Origin: Parelaphostrongylus tenuis
Lineage: Eukaryota; Nematoda; Chromadorea; Rhabditida; Metastrongylidae
Direction: 5' to 3'
DNA length: 64,000 nt
Assembly (NCBI GenBank): GCA_019055375.1
Contig: JAHQIW010005374.1
Span: 248,001 to 312,000, forward strand
Shown: positions 11,181 to 22,963 of the stretch, piece by piece
How positions within the stretch are numbered: position 1 is the stretch's first letter
Layout of the letters: every line of letters begins with the position of its first letter
The notes under the pieces: model-generated
Database searches by the model: none
What the model was told of the DNA's origin: nothing
What the model saw: only the letters and a program-made list of their open reading frames with translations
Made by a program: the position numbers and the translations under genes

Positions 11181-11297
11181 TGTACGGGAGCACTTATCAG
11201 ACCACATGAAGTTGGCTCAAATAATAATGAAAAAATAGATCTCTTCATTATTATTTGAGTCAACATGTCACATGGTTTGGTAATGGGCTCTTGTACG

Positions 11298-11340
11298 GCC
11301 CGAAACACGTGTTTCGAACTTACGGTCTCGTCAGTCGGGC
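11298..11340 (-). ncRNA. Hammerhead ribozyme, family 2, stem I perfect
   Basis: Minus strand GCCCGA pairs perfectly with UCGGGC. Core CUGACGA and GAAA are intact, and stem III contains the ACACGUGU palindrome. The cleavage triplet is GUU, still an allowed NUH site. Stem II has one C-U mismatch. Confidence 0.65.
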
Positions 11341-11836
11341 AGAACCCGTCGTCTTTCAAACTTTTTAGCCAATCCTCTACGAAGTCCCTGCTCTCTCTAT
11401 AAGGAGGTAGCGAAGACGAACGATTTACTCTGGTTAGCAAGTGAAATTATTACCGAATCTACAGTGCTACACACGATTGCTCTTTGGCCGGTATGTTTGT
11501 AATATTGCACCTATATTTCGAGTGTTTTCTTGAGACCACGCTCAACTTTCAATAGATCTCTTCATTATTATTTACCATTACCAGACCATATGACATGTTG
11601 GCCTAAATAATAATGAAGAGATCTATTAAAATTTGAGCGTGGTCTAAAGAAAACACTCGAAATGTAAGTGTAATATTACAAACATACCAGCCAAAGAGCA
11701 TTAGTGTGTACAACATTGTGAATTCGGTGATAATTTCACTTGATTTACCGTGTAGATCGTTCACCTTCGCCTCTCAGAATGAGAACTGGAGCACCCACAG
11801 AGTATTGGCTAAAAAGATTGAAAGACGACGGGTTCT

Positions 11837-11879
11837 GCCCGAATGACGAGACTGTATGGTCGAAACACGTTTATCGGGC
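11837..11879 (+). ncRNA. Hammerhead ribozyme, family 2, core mutated
   Basis: Stem I (GCCCGA with UCGGGC) is perfect, but the core reads AUGACGA in place of CUGACGA. The catalytic C3 is lost, so this copy is predicted inactive. Confidence 0.6.
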
Positions 11880-12589
11880 TGTACAAGAGCCCATTACCGA
11901 AACACATGACATCTTGACTCAAATAATGATGAAGAAATCTATTGAAATTTGAGCATGGTCTCAAGAAAACACTCGAAATAAAGGTATTCACACATTTATC
12001 TGTTATAAATTAATTATTCAAAACAGAACAAGCGGAAGCAAATACAAGTAAATTTTTATTTCGATTCAACTATAGGCGCAGTCTGAAGACGTAAGGTGCG
12101 TAGGATAAATATTGAGTTTGCCACTAAAATTGTTAGCAAAAATGAAATGGCACCGTGGTTTCCAGACCTCGTTGAAATGTGAGAAATGAATAGATGTAAG
12201 TCACTCGTGAGAGCACTTGAAGATGTTGAAGAATGTGATCTATCCATAGTTTTTGAGAGCATGTGATGCAGAGGCAACGCAACTGTTTTGTTATCTGACT
12301 TTGAGAAGCTAAAATGCGATCAAAAGCTGGAACCTGAGGTGGCTTCATACTCGAGATTATTCTTTCCAGAGCGCACAACGTTCTTTACTGCGCCATTAGG
12401 ATCATCGCTCTTCCTTCTCTCAGGCACTTTTTAAACGAATCGATAGCTGTCTATAATCACCCGTTAACGGGATCGATTTAGGGAGCAAAAGTCACCGTAA
12501 ACCTCAATTAAGGCGATGCCATGATTGCCATCATAAGTTGTTGCTCTTGTTTACTGCTTAATTCTTAAATAATGGCAGGGCACGTGAAA

Positions 12590-13010
12590 ATAATCACAGA
12601 AGATCCAGCATTATAAGTGCCATATCAGACCTCATCAAAGGCTCAAAATTTGTTGTCAGATTATATTGTTTTATGCGAGGTCTCAAGAAACAGTCGATTA
12701 TAAAGATGTTATTCAACTTTCCGTCCATGAGCAATCATCTATTAATCACTCTAATGTCAGGTGCTCTTGCCACATGAGATGCAGTGGTTTGTTATCACTA
12801 CAGTGTAGGGTAATCTTTTTACTCTGCAGGCAATGTAACTAATTTAGTATCGATTCCTTGAATGTAGGGGTATACTGTACACTCCCTCCAGGGAACTGGT
12901 TGAACCGAAAGGCACTGTGAGACTGATGAGACCAGGAGACCGAAACGCAGATTTAGCACTACAAGGCCGTATCAGACAACATAAGAGGCTCAAAATATGT
13001 TGTCAATTCA
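12590..13010 (+). mobile_element. Family 4 hammerhead element, two degenerate pieces
   Basis: Segments at about 12600-12700 and 12830-13005 share blocks with the element at 59.55-59.99 kb, for example GAACTG..GAAC.GAAAGGC before the ribozyme and GGCTCAAAATATGTTGTCA after it. The hammerhead at 12917-12959 keeps CUGAUGA and GAAA, but stem I and the C-G of stem III are broken. No ORF. Confidence 0.6.
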
Positions 13011-13900
13011 GAGGAGTGCCTGGATTCTAACAAAACCTTTTGAGGCTTTTGCTTCGCTATTCTCTCAGCCGTGTTATAAGCCATCGTGGGTTCCAGTGCA
13101 TCTCAGGCTCCAAGTTTTGCTGGTAACTTGGCCTACTTATGGTTATATTTCACGACAGAGTCTACCATCAGGATGAAAATTAGGCATTAAGTAAAAATTA
13201 AGGGTTGTGTTTTGGATTCCTCGCGTGAAGTGAAGAGTCAAAAAGTCGCACTTAGATCCATAATCATTTATTGGAAGTAATAAGTTTTAAAAAAACGCTA
13301 ATAACGGAAAACGGCAAGTTTTTTTGAGCAGGTGCAAATGTTTCCATTAACTTCCATTGTGATTGTGGCATATTTACTAAACAAAACAACAATGAGCAGC
13401 CCTATGGGATCTAGAAAGCTGGATTAAAAGAAACACTAGCTATTGGAAGCCAGAAATGTATAACAATCGCATGTCGGTTCATTAAGAACAGTTCTCAAAG
13501 GCAAACTAACTTTACTAAGGTAGATAACACTGAAGCTATTTTGAACTTTATTTGAGAATTAAAAAATAATTTTTTTAAAGGCACGAAGAACTTTTTGCGT
13601 TAAAACAAACTGAGGCAGAGCATTGGAACACTTACCGAATTGAAATTTGCACAAAAGGATAATCATGTTACCTGCGTTGTGCATATGGTTTTTAAATGTA
13701 AACTGATATCACTTACTGTGCGGGAGACGTTATTCATTGCATTGCATTTGTTTGTCAAGGTCCATCATCCACGAAGGTCTTCGACGTTTCTGCAGATACT
13801 TTTCCATTAGACGTGAAGAAAATGAGGAAACAATCTGTTTCGCTGAGTAAGAAGTTTTCATAGGAGTTGTAGTAATAAATTGAAAGGCTGAATCTTGGGA
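13010..13900. other. Non-coding, nothing recognised
   Basis: No open frame with splice signals, and no repeat match within the window that I could see. Confidence 0.3.
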
Positions 13901-13904
13901 TAGT

Positions 13905-14530
13905 GCACCACGTGTTCGTTACGCTTATATTTTGCTAGACAGAACTTTTTCCTTAATCTGCTAATGATCGTTAGATAACACGAATATCAAAGAACTCAAT
14001 TTTGTTTGTTTTTCAGAAAGGCTTTTTACGTCGTTAGAGCAAAAAGAAAAAGTTTGTGTCTTACACACTCGTATTTCTCGCAGGTTAAAACTTTTTACTT
14101 GAATTGTACGTAATATTCGATCGCGCAAGCTTTGACAATTCCAGCGCTGCGCTTTTTTTTCTGAAAAGACCGTTTCACTTCAATGTAGTGGGTGAGGTAA
14201 GGCTGAATTTCACACGCGTCGCACACTCGTTTGTCGGCTGGTTTATGTGCTGGCCGTGGATCGCGCTATCGATAGACGGCTACGCAGGTGCGTTTCACAT
14301 ATAGAGAGCGATTTTTGCTATTAAGTTCGCGATTTTTTTTGCTTTGAGAGAAACTCCACATAAAACGTGTAAATTTGATACTTGAAGATCTCCTCTACAA
14401 CTCATATGCTTATGGTGCTTCCAGGAAATTACAAGCATGATAAAAGTGAAAACGCGCAGCAGTGTGACACATAATTCAATTTTGAATGTTAGAGCGGTAT
14501 AACTAGGTCTTTGAAAAAACGAATGGTAGC
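13905..14530 (+). repeat. Dispersed repeat, arm of the 35.7-kb inverted-repeat element
   Basis: Shares ordered blocks with 34.79-35.42 kb: ACTCGTATTTCTCGCA, CGACAATTCC, CTTGTCGGCTGGTTTATG-like, GGATTTT..GCTTT, AAACTCTA.ATAAAACGT and TTTGAATG.TA.AGCGGTAT. It is therefore a copy of the same non-autonomous element. Both copies lack a transposase ORF. Confidence 0.6.
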
Positions 14531-17500
14531 GCAGTAGCTTGAGCAAGCATTTGAACAGTTATTAACATTCTTAAGGAAGTTTTTGTCCAGCGAAAAGGAA
14601 TGTTTCTTCAGTTTCCTTCGTCTAACAGAAAAGAATCGTAACGTTGTTATCCCCGTAGATAGGTTTGGTAATATTATACTGGCCTGATAGAGTAAGAATT
14701 CTTGGTGAGCTCTGAGAGCCGGTCGAATCAACGACCACGTATGCGTCGCAAGCCACTTCTAATCATATGCACTAAGACCACTACTAGTTGCTATAATATG
14801 TGTGTGTGTGATGCTGACAGGACCAAGTAGTATTGTCGGACGCCCATCTATTAAAATCAATGCACACAGATGCGAACGCGTTGGTGAGCGAAATGTGCGA
14901 AATTTATTATTATGCACAGTTGCTCTTGGCTCTGGCCAATTGGTATCGGAAATTTTTGGTGCTCTAATTGAACATTTCATTTTCTTGCAAAGAATCTAAT
15001 GATATACTTTGTAAATAAAGGATACAAGGTAATATTTTCGGCATCCATCTAGAGGGATCTCATGCATTCAACATCATTAAACATCACAGAGTGAGTGTAT
15101 GCAAGTCTGCCTATGTAAAGACTTGCTGCGGCATACCAATGCTTATAGTTATTGTGTTTAACCTCCAAACAACTCTGGTCCTAGTCACTAATAACGGGAT
15201 AGAAGGATAGCTGGCCCAAATAATGGGCCAAACCTTCAATCAGGCTAATGCGTAATGCACAACTTCTGTGACCATGGCGCCACGTGCGCTCTATTCATTT
15301 GAGATATTCGATAGAAGAAAATCACACTTCCTTATCGAATGTCACCTATTCTCACAGCAATGTAGTATGACTAATATTTGATAATGCCAGTTATTTTGAT
15401 GACGGCATGTTCCCAACTACTGGTTTTCACAGGTTCTCTCATTTCACTCACCTTGAGTTGGGATTAGAGCTGCAGGTTGTGGAAGCAAAGGCAGAAAAGA
15501 AAATTGTTCCAACTTCTTTTTCTATTCTTCTTGTCTGGTTATTCACAAAATAATCCTCTATAAATTTAAAAAAAAAATGATGAAAGCACTTTCAATTGTA
15601 GCAACGCGCCTAGTTGTTTTTGTCTACGAATTTTGCGTCAAGGGAAAGTCAGTATTATCAACTGCTACTCACGAATATGTGCAGCTGATAAGAGTGGATT
15701 GTACGCGTTCTACAAGTTAGAGGAAGTCATCCATAGCGAAAAGTACTCCTTCTAATTTGTTGATGGAGTCTTCAGCTGCGGCTCGCACTTCCACTGGAGA
15801 TGAACAGCCCAAGTATCCAAGTAGTAATAAAAACGGAATCTAGAAAATAAAAGGTGATTGGGCTCAGAACAATTCTGAGATGAAACTTATTTTTGATTTT
15901 AACAAGAAACTCAGTGTTGAATCATTTGACGTGAACGAAGTCAAGAAACGAGGGCTCACGCCGTCCAAAGTTTGGATTAAATTACATGCCTTGTATCTGT
16001 TGGTGGAGATTTTGCACACAATGCTCAAACAGTTGGGATCCACTTGTATAAATGGTTCACTACTAATTTTCAGAATGGTTCAATAATGTTCAGGTCGAAT
16101 TTGAACTTAAGAAAAAATCTAATGTCTTCAGGAGGTAGCCATTCGTGCTGCTCTCTGAAGTCTTGCTTAGCGAGCACCTATATGGATACTCATTTGCTTA
16201 ATCTATCTTTGCAAAAAGGCAGATCATCACGTTTACTTTCGACAGTTCATATGGACCTCGATCAAAAACAATAATAATCTGTTAGTCTGCTGACATGTTT
16301 TGAGAAAGCTGTCTAGCTTAATCCTCAACTCTATGCTGGTCGCGCGTGTTTTTTCCCATTATCACGAATTTGTAATTGCGAATGCTTTCCCAGAATCTTT
16401 AATTCTATATGAGGATGTTTTTCTCAGAATTTCGGATTCTGCTTGAGTGCGGTTTTCCCAGAGATTCTGGAAAACCGCGCTAGAAGGTCCAAGGTCTTCG
16501 TTATATGCCGCCTTAGACCTTGTGTTTTGGTAGACAATTTGAATGTAACCTCCTTTTTCTAGATCTGCGTGTTAGTGGCCATATAATATTGAATTGCTTA
16601 TTTTTCTGCATGATCATTCATCTCGCCCACTGTACGAATTCCAGCACTTGTTGAATTGAATTACCGCCTAGCATTCACTCTTCATGAGGGTCGTTTAACA
16701 TTTCACCTGCCTCTTCGGTTGCTGCTGAAGAGATTTGTCTTCTTCAGATTGTGGTAGAAATGCTAGTTGGGTCCGTGCTTTTTAGAATATTAGTGATAGT
16801 CAAGCTAAGGAGTTTCGTCTCACATTGCAGAAGAGTATAGGAGGAGAAAGTGAACCAGAACGTTGCTCATCTGTTATGAAGTTTCAACTCTCAGTTGATA
16901 AATGTCAAATTCTATTCCTGCCCAGCTTGCTACTTTCCAAAAAACTCTTCAAAATCTCAAATTTCTGGATTAAATTTGAAATCCGGTTCAATAGTGAAAA
17001 CTTGGCACATTGGTTATTTAAGATTGATGTATTAGATGATTATTTGGATTTTTACTAGGAAAATTGTTGCTTATACGTCCTAAAATCACTTCAGTAAGAG
17101 TCTATTTCTACCCACTTCGTACCATATGTGTGCCAAAGCGCCCATAATCTCTGAACCTTCCATGACTATGTGTACACACTTCGATGCAATCACTAATTGA
17201 TTAACCTAAAATTTCGCCTCTCAAAATCTGCCCTTTTCTGGCCAAAATTCGTTTTTTTTTTCTTATGTAAAAAGAACGGACGGAAAACTGGAAGGTCGAT
17301 AACCATTGTTCACTTGCATGCTTTTCTCATGGTTTTTAAAATTTCTTCTCAGCTGCTTCTTTTGAAACCTCACTCAAAATAATGCAGCATGATAACTTAT
17401 ATTACAAAGGCCGTTAATATAAATAGAAACTTCTCAACAGCGTTAAAAAATTAGACTTCACTCATTTTTTCGTTGATCTCTTGAGATAAAGGGATATCTG

Positions 17501-18335
17501 TGGACGAAGTAGTAGAATCTAGACAATTTTCTACATCACAGATTACAGCTCATCGCATCACGTGAGAAGTATTGAATTGTTGCCGCTTTCTTGGAACAAG
17601 CGGACATCCAGCAGCTCTTCCATTTCCCCAAAACATAAGATTTGGTGTATCTCCACAGAATAAAACATCACGAGATTATTTTCTCTCGAGGAACTGCTCT
17701 TGAAAGTCACAGAACGTAAGAGCTGACTTTGTCAAAGGTGATAATTAGCAGACATCAGTATCTTCCATATAATCGCTGCGCACCTTCAGGTTACTGTCGT
17801 CCAACATTTTTATTGAATCTCAGGGTGTTTTCAAGGAGCGTTCAACCGTGACTAATGAAATGCCGTTAGTTAACCTTTAAAGCCTGCTCATAATACTGAT
17901 TGCAGAAAGAGTGCATTGAAAAAATGCAAAGAGAATTTGACACTTTGTGATTGTAGAGATTTTATGAAGAGAGAGTAAACGTTCAAAAAAAAATGTCTCA
18001 CTATGCCTGCCGATGAGAACAATGTAGAAACAGCATAAGATATTTTTTGGCGAAACACAGATTGGGTTTTTCTGGTTGTTGTTTTTTGATATACGCAGTC
18101 AAGATTGACGGAAAATACTATTCTCCAAAATCAAGCGAAGGATATATTTCTAGTGTATCCCATGAGTTCATTGAAGTCGTCACGGCTTCTCTTCATTTGT
18201 TCATTGAATACGGGCTAACCTGAGTATGCTATAATGAATAATTGCAAAGGAATGTCATTCACTAATCAACGCCCACTCATTGCACAGCGTACCCATAAAC
18301 ATTCAACTGTTATTCTCAGTGAAAAAAAAACTATT
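14531..18335. other. Long stretch without a supported gene
   Basis: Three coding-like hints lack support: 14821-14999 (+, open after a GACAG acceptor-like site), 15880-16274 (+, two overlapping open frames) and 16826-17058 (+, 77 codons after an ATTGCAG site). None joins to a second exon, and none has a motif I know. Confidence 0.3.
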
Positions 18336-18339
18336 ATTT

Positions 18340-18740
18340 TTTAGCTGTTGCATAATGCCTTCTCCTCTCGTGGATATAACCTTCGGCTTTCATCAAGTCT
18401 CCATTTCAAAAATTCCCCAATGCTCCTTTCTTCTTGTTGTCTCTCTTTTGTTTTGAATTATGTAGTCAACGACCATGACGTTTCAAAGGTATTACTAGAT
18501 TTGGATATCAGGTTTCGGAACCGATGGTGTCGATTTCTTAACGTTTTCAAATGTTTGAATTTTAGACTGCATAACTTTGAGGTAACACCTGTTGCATCTC
18601 GTATGGGATATGAAAGAATCCGCATTTATGTGCAGCCACTTGGCTTGAGAGATCAAGCAAGATTACAACTAAAGAAATATCAAACATCGTCGATGGCGAA
18701 TCTGAGTTTCTTTCAATGTCAAATACATTTAATTACGTGA
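18340..18740 (+). other. Unassigned open reading frame, about 130 codons
   Basis: Open from an ATTTTTTAG acceptor-like site near 18342 to a TGA at 18738. Segments such as GYERIRIYVQPLGLRDQARL have a protein-like composition. No domain is recognised and no donor or partner exon was found. It may be the remnant of a mobile-element gene or chance. Confidence 0.25.
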
Positions 18741-19090
18741 TCCGACTTCACACAGGGTGCAAATAGTAGCAGAGCTTATCCTGCTCGTTGTCTCATATTC
18801 AACATCAGCGAAGGATTCAGAGTTTTGCATGAGTTGTTTTACCACTTGAGAGCTTAGAGTCTTTTTAAGGAATTTCGTTGATGTACTGGCCAAGGTTGTG
18901 CTGGAACTTTGGCATAGCTCTGCGAGAGCGTTCTTAGGACTTCTTCAGGTAGTCATCGATATACGTTTGTAGCAGGAACTTTGATCCAAATCTGACAAAT
19001 GCCGTGTACTTATTCATATCTCGCAGGAATGGGGTCTGATTGTTCAGCAGAGACGAACGGATTTAAAAACCATCTCTGCTTGTAATATAG
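18735..19090 (-). pseudogene. Broken coding remnant with CxxC tail, unassigned
   Basis: Two open minus-strand segments follow each other with a one-base frame change near 18955. The first reads ..FLRDMNKYTAFVRFGSKF.. to DDYLKKS; the second reads KNALAELCQSSST.. to TICTLCE, ending at a TAA. Amino-acid composition and the spaced cysteines suggest decayed coding DNA. A saposin-like fold is a guess only. Confidence 0.35.
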
Positions 19091-19457
19091 CGCAACTTCT
19101 CTATTCGCCGCGTCTTTGCATGTAGTAGTATATGTTATCTTGAGAATAATCACTATAATAATAATGAATTATCAGTTGAATAAACTAGCTTCTCAAAGAA
19201 GAAACAAAGTTTTAAGAAAATCAAATCAGGTCCTCTGATTGCACATATGCAGATGAAGACTTCCGCATACGAGATCTAGAGCGCATATTAGCAATTTGCC
19301 AGCGTGAAAAAGCTGAATTGTTCGCTCAGCATTGAAGCCGTTGTTATTAAACTCTGTAACGTAGAATCTATTTAAATTCTCTATTTTCCTTACTTTTCAA
19401 CAGTGAAATGATATTTTGAACTTACATTTTAGAGCCTTGACTGGTATGCAAAACATT

Positions 19458-19540
19458 CGACCCTTATCAGGAGTTGAACCAGCGGCGCCGCTGTTTGAGT
19501 GAGACGCGGTTTCAACCGCGCGAGCCGAATGCTTTACTTA
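19458..19540 (-). repeat. tRNA-like SINE head, family C
   Basis: On the minus strand a GCATTCG/CGAATGT acceptor-like pair brackets an A-box-like GGCTCGCGCGGTTGAAA and a B-box-like GGTTCAACTCC. The inner arms do not fold as a normal cloverleaf. A related copy lies at 43.74-43.86 kb. Confidence 0.5.
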
Positions 19541-19672
19541 CCAGTAATTACTCTAAGATCTGTGATATGAACTCCCAAGACCGACTGTCTATTAACCTCG
19601 GCATGCTTCAGTATGATTCTTGATTTTCTTCTTTGAGCAGAACACGAGGTGTTACATTAAACTTTATTCGAT

Positions 19673-19707
19673 AGCTGACGTTTCGGCAGTTCGCCTTCTT
19701 CAGAGCC
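19673..19707 (-). ncRNA. Hammerhead-like motif, family 1, left arm
   Basis: Exact mirror of the motif at 19853-19887, read on the minus strand. See that entry for the parts. Confidence 0.55.
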
Positions 19708-19852
19708 GCTTTTTATATGTGTTCCACTGGATGATCCAAGTGGAGATCACCGGCAAGAGAGACACATAGGCTCGTAATGCCATTACGAGCCTATGTGTCT
19801 CTCTTGCCGGTGATCTCCACTTGGATCATCCAGTGGAACACATATAAAAAGC

Positions 19853-19887
19853 GGCTCTGAAGAAGGCGAACTGCCGAAACGTCAGCT
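19853..19887 (+). ncRNA. Hammerhead-like motif, family 1, right arm
   Basis: Order: GGCU, CUGAAGA (19857-19863), an extra A, stem II GGC-GAACU-GCC, GAAA (19876-19879), C, GUC cleavage triplet, AGCU. Stem I is four pairs with one G-U. There is no stem III loop: ACGU is a 4-base palindrome, so stem III could only form between two copies. The extra A before stem II departs from the canonical core, and activity is uncertain. Confidence 0.55.
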
Positions 19888-20009
19888 ATCGAATAAAGTT
19901 TAATGTAACACCTCGTGTTCTGCTCAAAGAAGAAAATCAAGAATCTGTGATATGAGTTCATCATTCTTCTTAGCGCTTTCTCTGATCTGTCTCGTAGTTT
20001 TTATGATAC

Positions 20010-20225
20010 CGTGCGAATCCCAGTGCTTTAAGCATTCAACTCGTTTTTCGTCTTCTTCTTGGACGTCAATGAACAAATATCAGGCACGTCTCCTTGCGAT
20101 CTCAAAGATAACCTTGGCTGTGGCGTTCCATAAGGCAAATGTTGCTGACTGTTGGAAAGCATTTTGTGAGGGGATCAGCCCCAGGCAACGCCACGACGAG
20201 CATCACAGCCACTCCGTCACTGCTT
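20010..20225 (-). repeat. tRNA-derived SINE, family A (copy 1)
   Basis: Minus-strand copy of a SINE whose head is a Ser/Leu-tRNA-like A box (GTGGCTGTGATGCTCGTCGTGGC). The body then carries GTTCCATA and CCAAGG.TAT..TTGAGATCGCA blocks, and it ends GGGATTCGCACGGT. It lies directly next to the family 1 palindrome. Confidence 0.6.
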
Positions 20226-20708
20226 ATTGACTACAACACATCCAGCTTAACTGTTTCTCGCAATTTAGTCATCTACCTTGTTGAATAAAGCACCTCCACC
20301 TACTACTTACGAGTGATCGTGCTTCTATAAAGTTACATATTAGGGTAATCACTCCCAAACTGATAAGTAGAAGTGCCTCAATTGATAAGGTAGATGCCTA
20401 AATCAAGAGAAAAAGTTAAGCTGGACATGTTGTAATCAATAATATTTTCTGATGATTGGGTTAACTTCACGAGGTTGACAATAAAATTAATTGGGCCAAT
20501 GTTTTGAGCTCTTTGTTTTCTTCGGTGTCAATGACTCTAATCGACTGTCCACAGTTGTTCGTTCCCATTGTCTGCCTTCGTGATAGTTGTCGTTCGAATC
20601 GAGGCTTCTTCGGTGAGACACAGTTTCAGTGAAAAAGCTCACTGGACAGTGCCCTCACAAACGGAATAGTTTGCCATGCCTGATAGTTGATACTTACATA
20701 GTACTTGG

Positions 20709-20744
20709 ACGGCCCATTTTCAGTGCTGGTGAGAGCCCCCAGTG
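20709..20744. repeat. RTE/SINE 3'-terminal hairpin-like sequence
   Basis: ACGGCCCATTTTCAGTGCTG followed by GTGAGAGCCCCCAGT resembles the 3'-end sequence of the two RTE remnants (26387-26419 and 37282-37316) and the SINE end at 62735-62767. The self-complementary G/C blocks are partly decayed here. Confidence 0.4.
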
Positions 20745-20839
20745 TTGTCGTGCTAATTATAGAAAATTACTATTTTTTGTGTAATATAAATAATACTACG
20801 CTGAATTTAGTATCATATTTATAAAATGGTACTTACTAA

Positions 20840-20960
20840 CAAATCCTAAGCCCGACTGTCTATCAACCTTGGCATGCTTCGATATATTTCCTGATTTTCT
20901 TCTTTTGAGCCAAACACGAGGCTTACCTTAATGTTACCTTAGTTTTTACCACTTCATTTG
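20840..20960 (-). repeat. Family 1 Penelope terminal-repeat fragment
   Basis: Shares GACTGTCTAT.AACCT.GGCATGCTTC and GATTTTCTTCTTTTGAGC..AACACGAGG with the left end of the 19.57-kb element. Truncated before the hammerhead region. Confidence 0.55.
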
Positions 20961-20994
20961 ATCCGTATAACAGCTTTTTTCTTTGTTTTCGCTA

Positions 20995-21200
20995 AGCGGA
21001 TCCCACTACTTCCAGCATTTGAATCATCTCCTCGCGTTCATCACTCGGTTGAGGATTCGCTCTTGCTCATAGACTTCGCAGATAGTGGTTGAGCACATCT
21101 ACTTGCAATCTCGAGGATAGCCAGGCTGAGCGTTCGTCAATAATTGCCAAAGAATGTTATGGTGGATCAACACCGCGTTGAGCTCCGCCAAACATTAGTC
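20995..21200 (-). repeat. tRNA-derived SINE, family A (copy 2)
   Basis: Minus-strand copy with CAATCTCGAGGATAGCC and GCGGATCCCACTACTTCCAGCATTTG-type blocks shared with the copies at 20.0, 30.6 and 50.2 kb. Its tRNA-like head is decayed near 21190. Confidence 0.6.
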
Positions 21201-21204
21201 ACCG

Positions 21205-21460
21205 GTCCCTAATGTTGTATTTATTATCAATATCACCCTAATATCATTATAATGTCATTTTGATTACTTTAGGTAATAATGAATACAATATGTACGATAA
21301 TATTTTGATACATATTAAAGTGTATGATATAACTATATGGCAAATGAATAATCAAGTTAAATCGTTATATTTTATTGCATCACATATTGAAATGTTATTG
21401 TATTTGATATTAGGCTATAGTGAATAAAAATAATATAATGACACTAATGACAATACACTG
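21205..21460. other. AT-rich spacer
   Basis: Runs of TAATATCATT-type words, very AT rich, no gene. Confidence 0.5.
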
Positions 21461-21463
21461 TGA

Positions 21464-21700
21464 TGGGGCGCCATGGCCGAGTGGCGTGATGCTCGTGGCA
21501 GTGCACGTGGAGCCGAGTTGCACCCCCAGCTAACTCTCTGTCAGATAGCAATAACGCCTTATGGAACGCTACAGCAGGCTATCCTCGAGATTGCAAAGAG
21601 ACTCGTTCAACTAGTATTCCACGACGTTTAAGGAGAAGACGAAAAAACGAACTGAATGCAAGTATTGGAATCCGCATAGTAAAAAAATATTGTGGAGGCG
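21464..21700 (+). repeat. tRNA-derived SINE, family A (copy 3)
   Basis: Head CATGGCCGAGTGGCGTGATGCT is a clear Ser/Leu-type A box. The body carries CTTATGGAACGCTAC, GGCTATCCTCGAGATTGCA and a GGAATCCGCATAGT end followed by an A run. The B box is degenerate. Confidence 0.7.
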
Positions 21701-22963
21701 GATCAATAAGGCGTGAAGTGTGAAGCTGTGACAGTGAATATTGACACCAACTTCTGATAGGCTAATCGCCCGTAGAAACAGATCTTCACCAACGGTAATT
21801 AGCAGAACAACTATCTGCTGATATATCAAAGGGAATTCGACTCGAATGCCAGCGTAGGTGAAGAACCGCAATATCGGCTCGACTAGCAACCTAACTATGT
21901 ATAATGAATCAAACCTCTTCTATCGACCGCTTTTTATAGATGCGCTCAAAATGATATAACCTGGTAAGGCTAATAATGTTTTGAGCTGATAGGTCTAGTG
22001 GTATACAGGAGCCTATTTCGTACCAATGGGACTCATCAGCGCCATCCTCCTTCGGTTTAGCCAACCCCCTGAGGTCATATAATCTTCTGAAGGAATTTAC
22101 ACCGAGTAAAAGATCACCCCAGGTCAGGTGATGTATCATTTTTGCCTTTTTCTTACTTCGATCTCAAATAAATAAATAAATATATAAATATGTCGTCACG
22201 TACACTTAAATTTTACTTGCCTGTCAAGTATCACTTTAGTTTTGTGCACATAATTATTTATAATTTACTATGATTTCCAACCTAATACGAGGGGCCGTTA
22301 ATACAACAGGTTTCTGGTCCAATACGAAAACCGCTGTTTTTCTTCATTTCACAATTTAAACTACGCGATGCGGTTGTAAGATGTTATCCCTCAACAGCTG
22401 ATGTTCACGTTAGTAAATTAAGATGATACGATTCCGCGTACCGTTACATCCCAGCACTTTATGGCCCATTCGGTGCGATGTGTGCTTGTCCAAGTACGAA
22501 ATTCTTTAAAGACTTTTTTCGATGGACGGAGCTTTTTTCTTAGACTTTCAGTAAATAAAAGCTCAAATCTTAAATTTTTCAACGCTCTGCTCTAACATTA
22601 TTCCTGAATTTCTTCTTCAAGCTGAACACGAGGTGTTATCTTAATCTTTATTCAGCAGCCGACAATTCTTCAATTCGCCTTCTTCAGAGCCTGGAAAGGT
22701 CACACTGTCCGCAGTTCCCTAAGCCAAACACCTTCATTACTCCTTCAGAAAAAGTCACCAGACCTAGATCTCAATCGCATCAATCACAAAATGAACTCCC
22801 AACATACCGCTTTTCTATGTGTCCTACCGAATGATTTAGGTGGAGATCACCGGAAGGAGAACACATAGGCTCGTAATGCACCTACCCATCAAATCAACAG
22901 TCTTATATATTGACTCATGAGGCATTCCTCCCTGCAGTTTATAGTTGGAGTGGTGATACTAAT

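Larger units (their letters stand above)
11050..11990. mobile_element. Cluster of family 2 hammerhead elements in alternating orientation
   Basis: At least three units of the family 2 repeat lie here: plus (about 11090-11237), minus (about 11238-11560) and plus (about 11640-11980). They meet at inverted junctions that share TCTTCATTATTATTT-like sequence near 11240 and 11560-11630. Each unit keeps the diagnostic ends (CGAGTGTTTTCTT/GAGACCACGCTCAA and the GTGTACAACATTGTG block) and one hammerhead region. The second and third units meet in a stem-loop of about 60 bp per arm around 11530-11665. Short ORFs through these units are accidental: both strands are open in the same places, and the frames follow the repeat. 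Confidence 0.75.
19571..19942. mobile_element. Family 1 Penelope terminal-repeat palindrome, flanked by 13-bp duplication
   Basis: Bases 19616-19944 form a perfect inverted repeat: two 164-base arms around a single C at 19780. Each arm matches the terminal repeat of the Penelope-like element at 22.6-22.9 kb (AACACGAGGTGTTA, TTCGCCTTCTTCAGAGCC, GTGGAGATCACCGG, ACACATAGGCTCGTAATG). The insert is bracketed by ATCTGTGATATGA at 19558-19570 and 19943-19955, so it integrated as a ready-made head-to-head dimer. Each arm carries a hammerhead-like motif. Perfect arm identity implies a recent origin or gene conversion between arms. Confidence 0.85.

Noticed and set aside
11108..11440. 110-codon minus ORF and neighbouring short ORFs
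   Set aside because: They cross the inverted junctions of family 2 elements; the frame follows the repeat and no protein family fits.
19458..19540. Possible tRNA gene on the minus strand
   Set aside because: Acceptor-like ends pair, but D and T arms do not fold with normal loop sizes; a second diverged copy exists at 43.7 kb.
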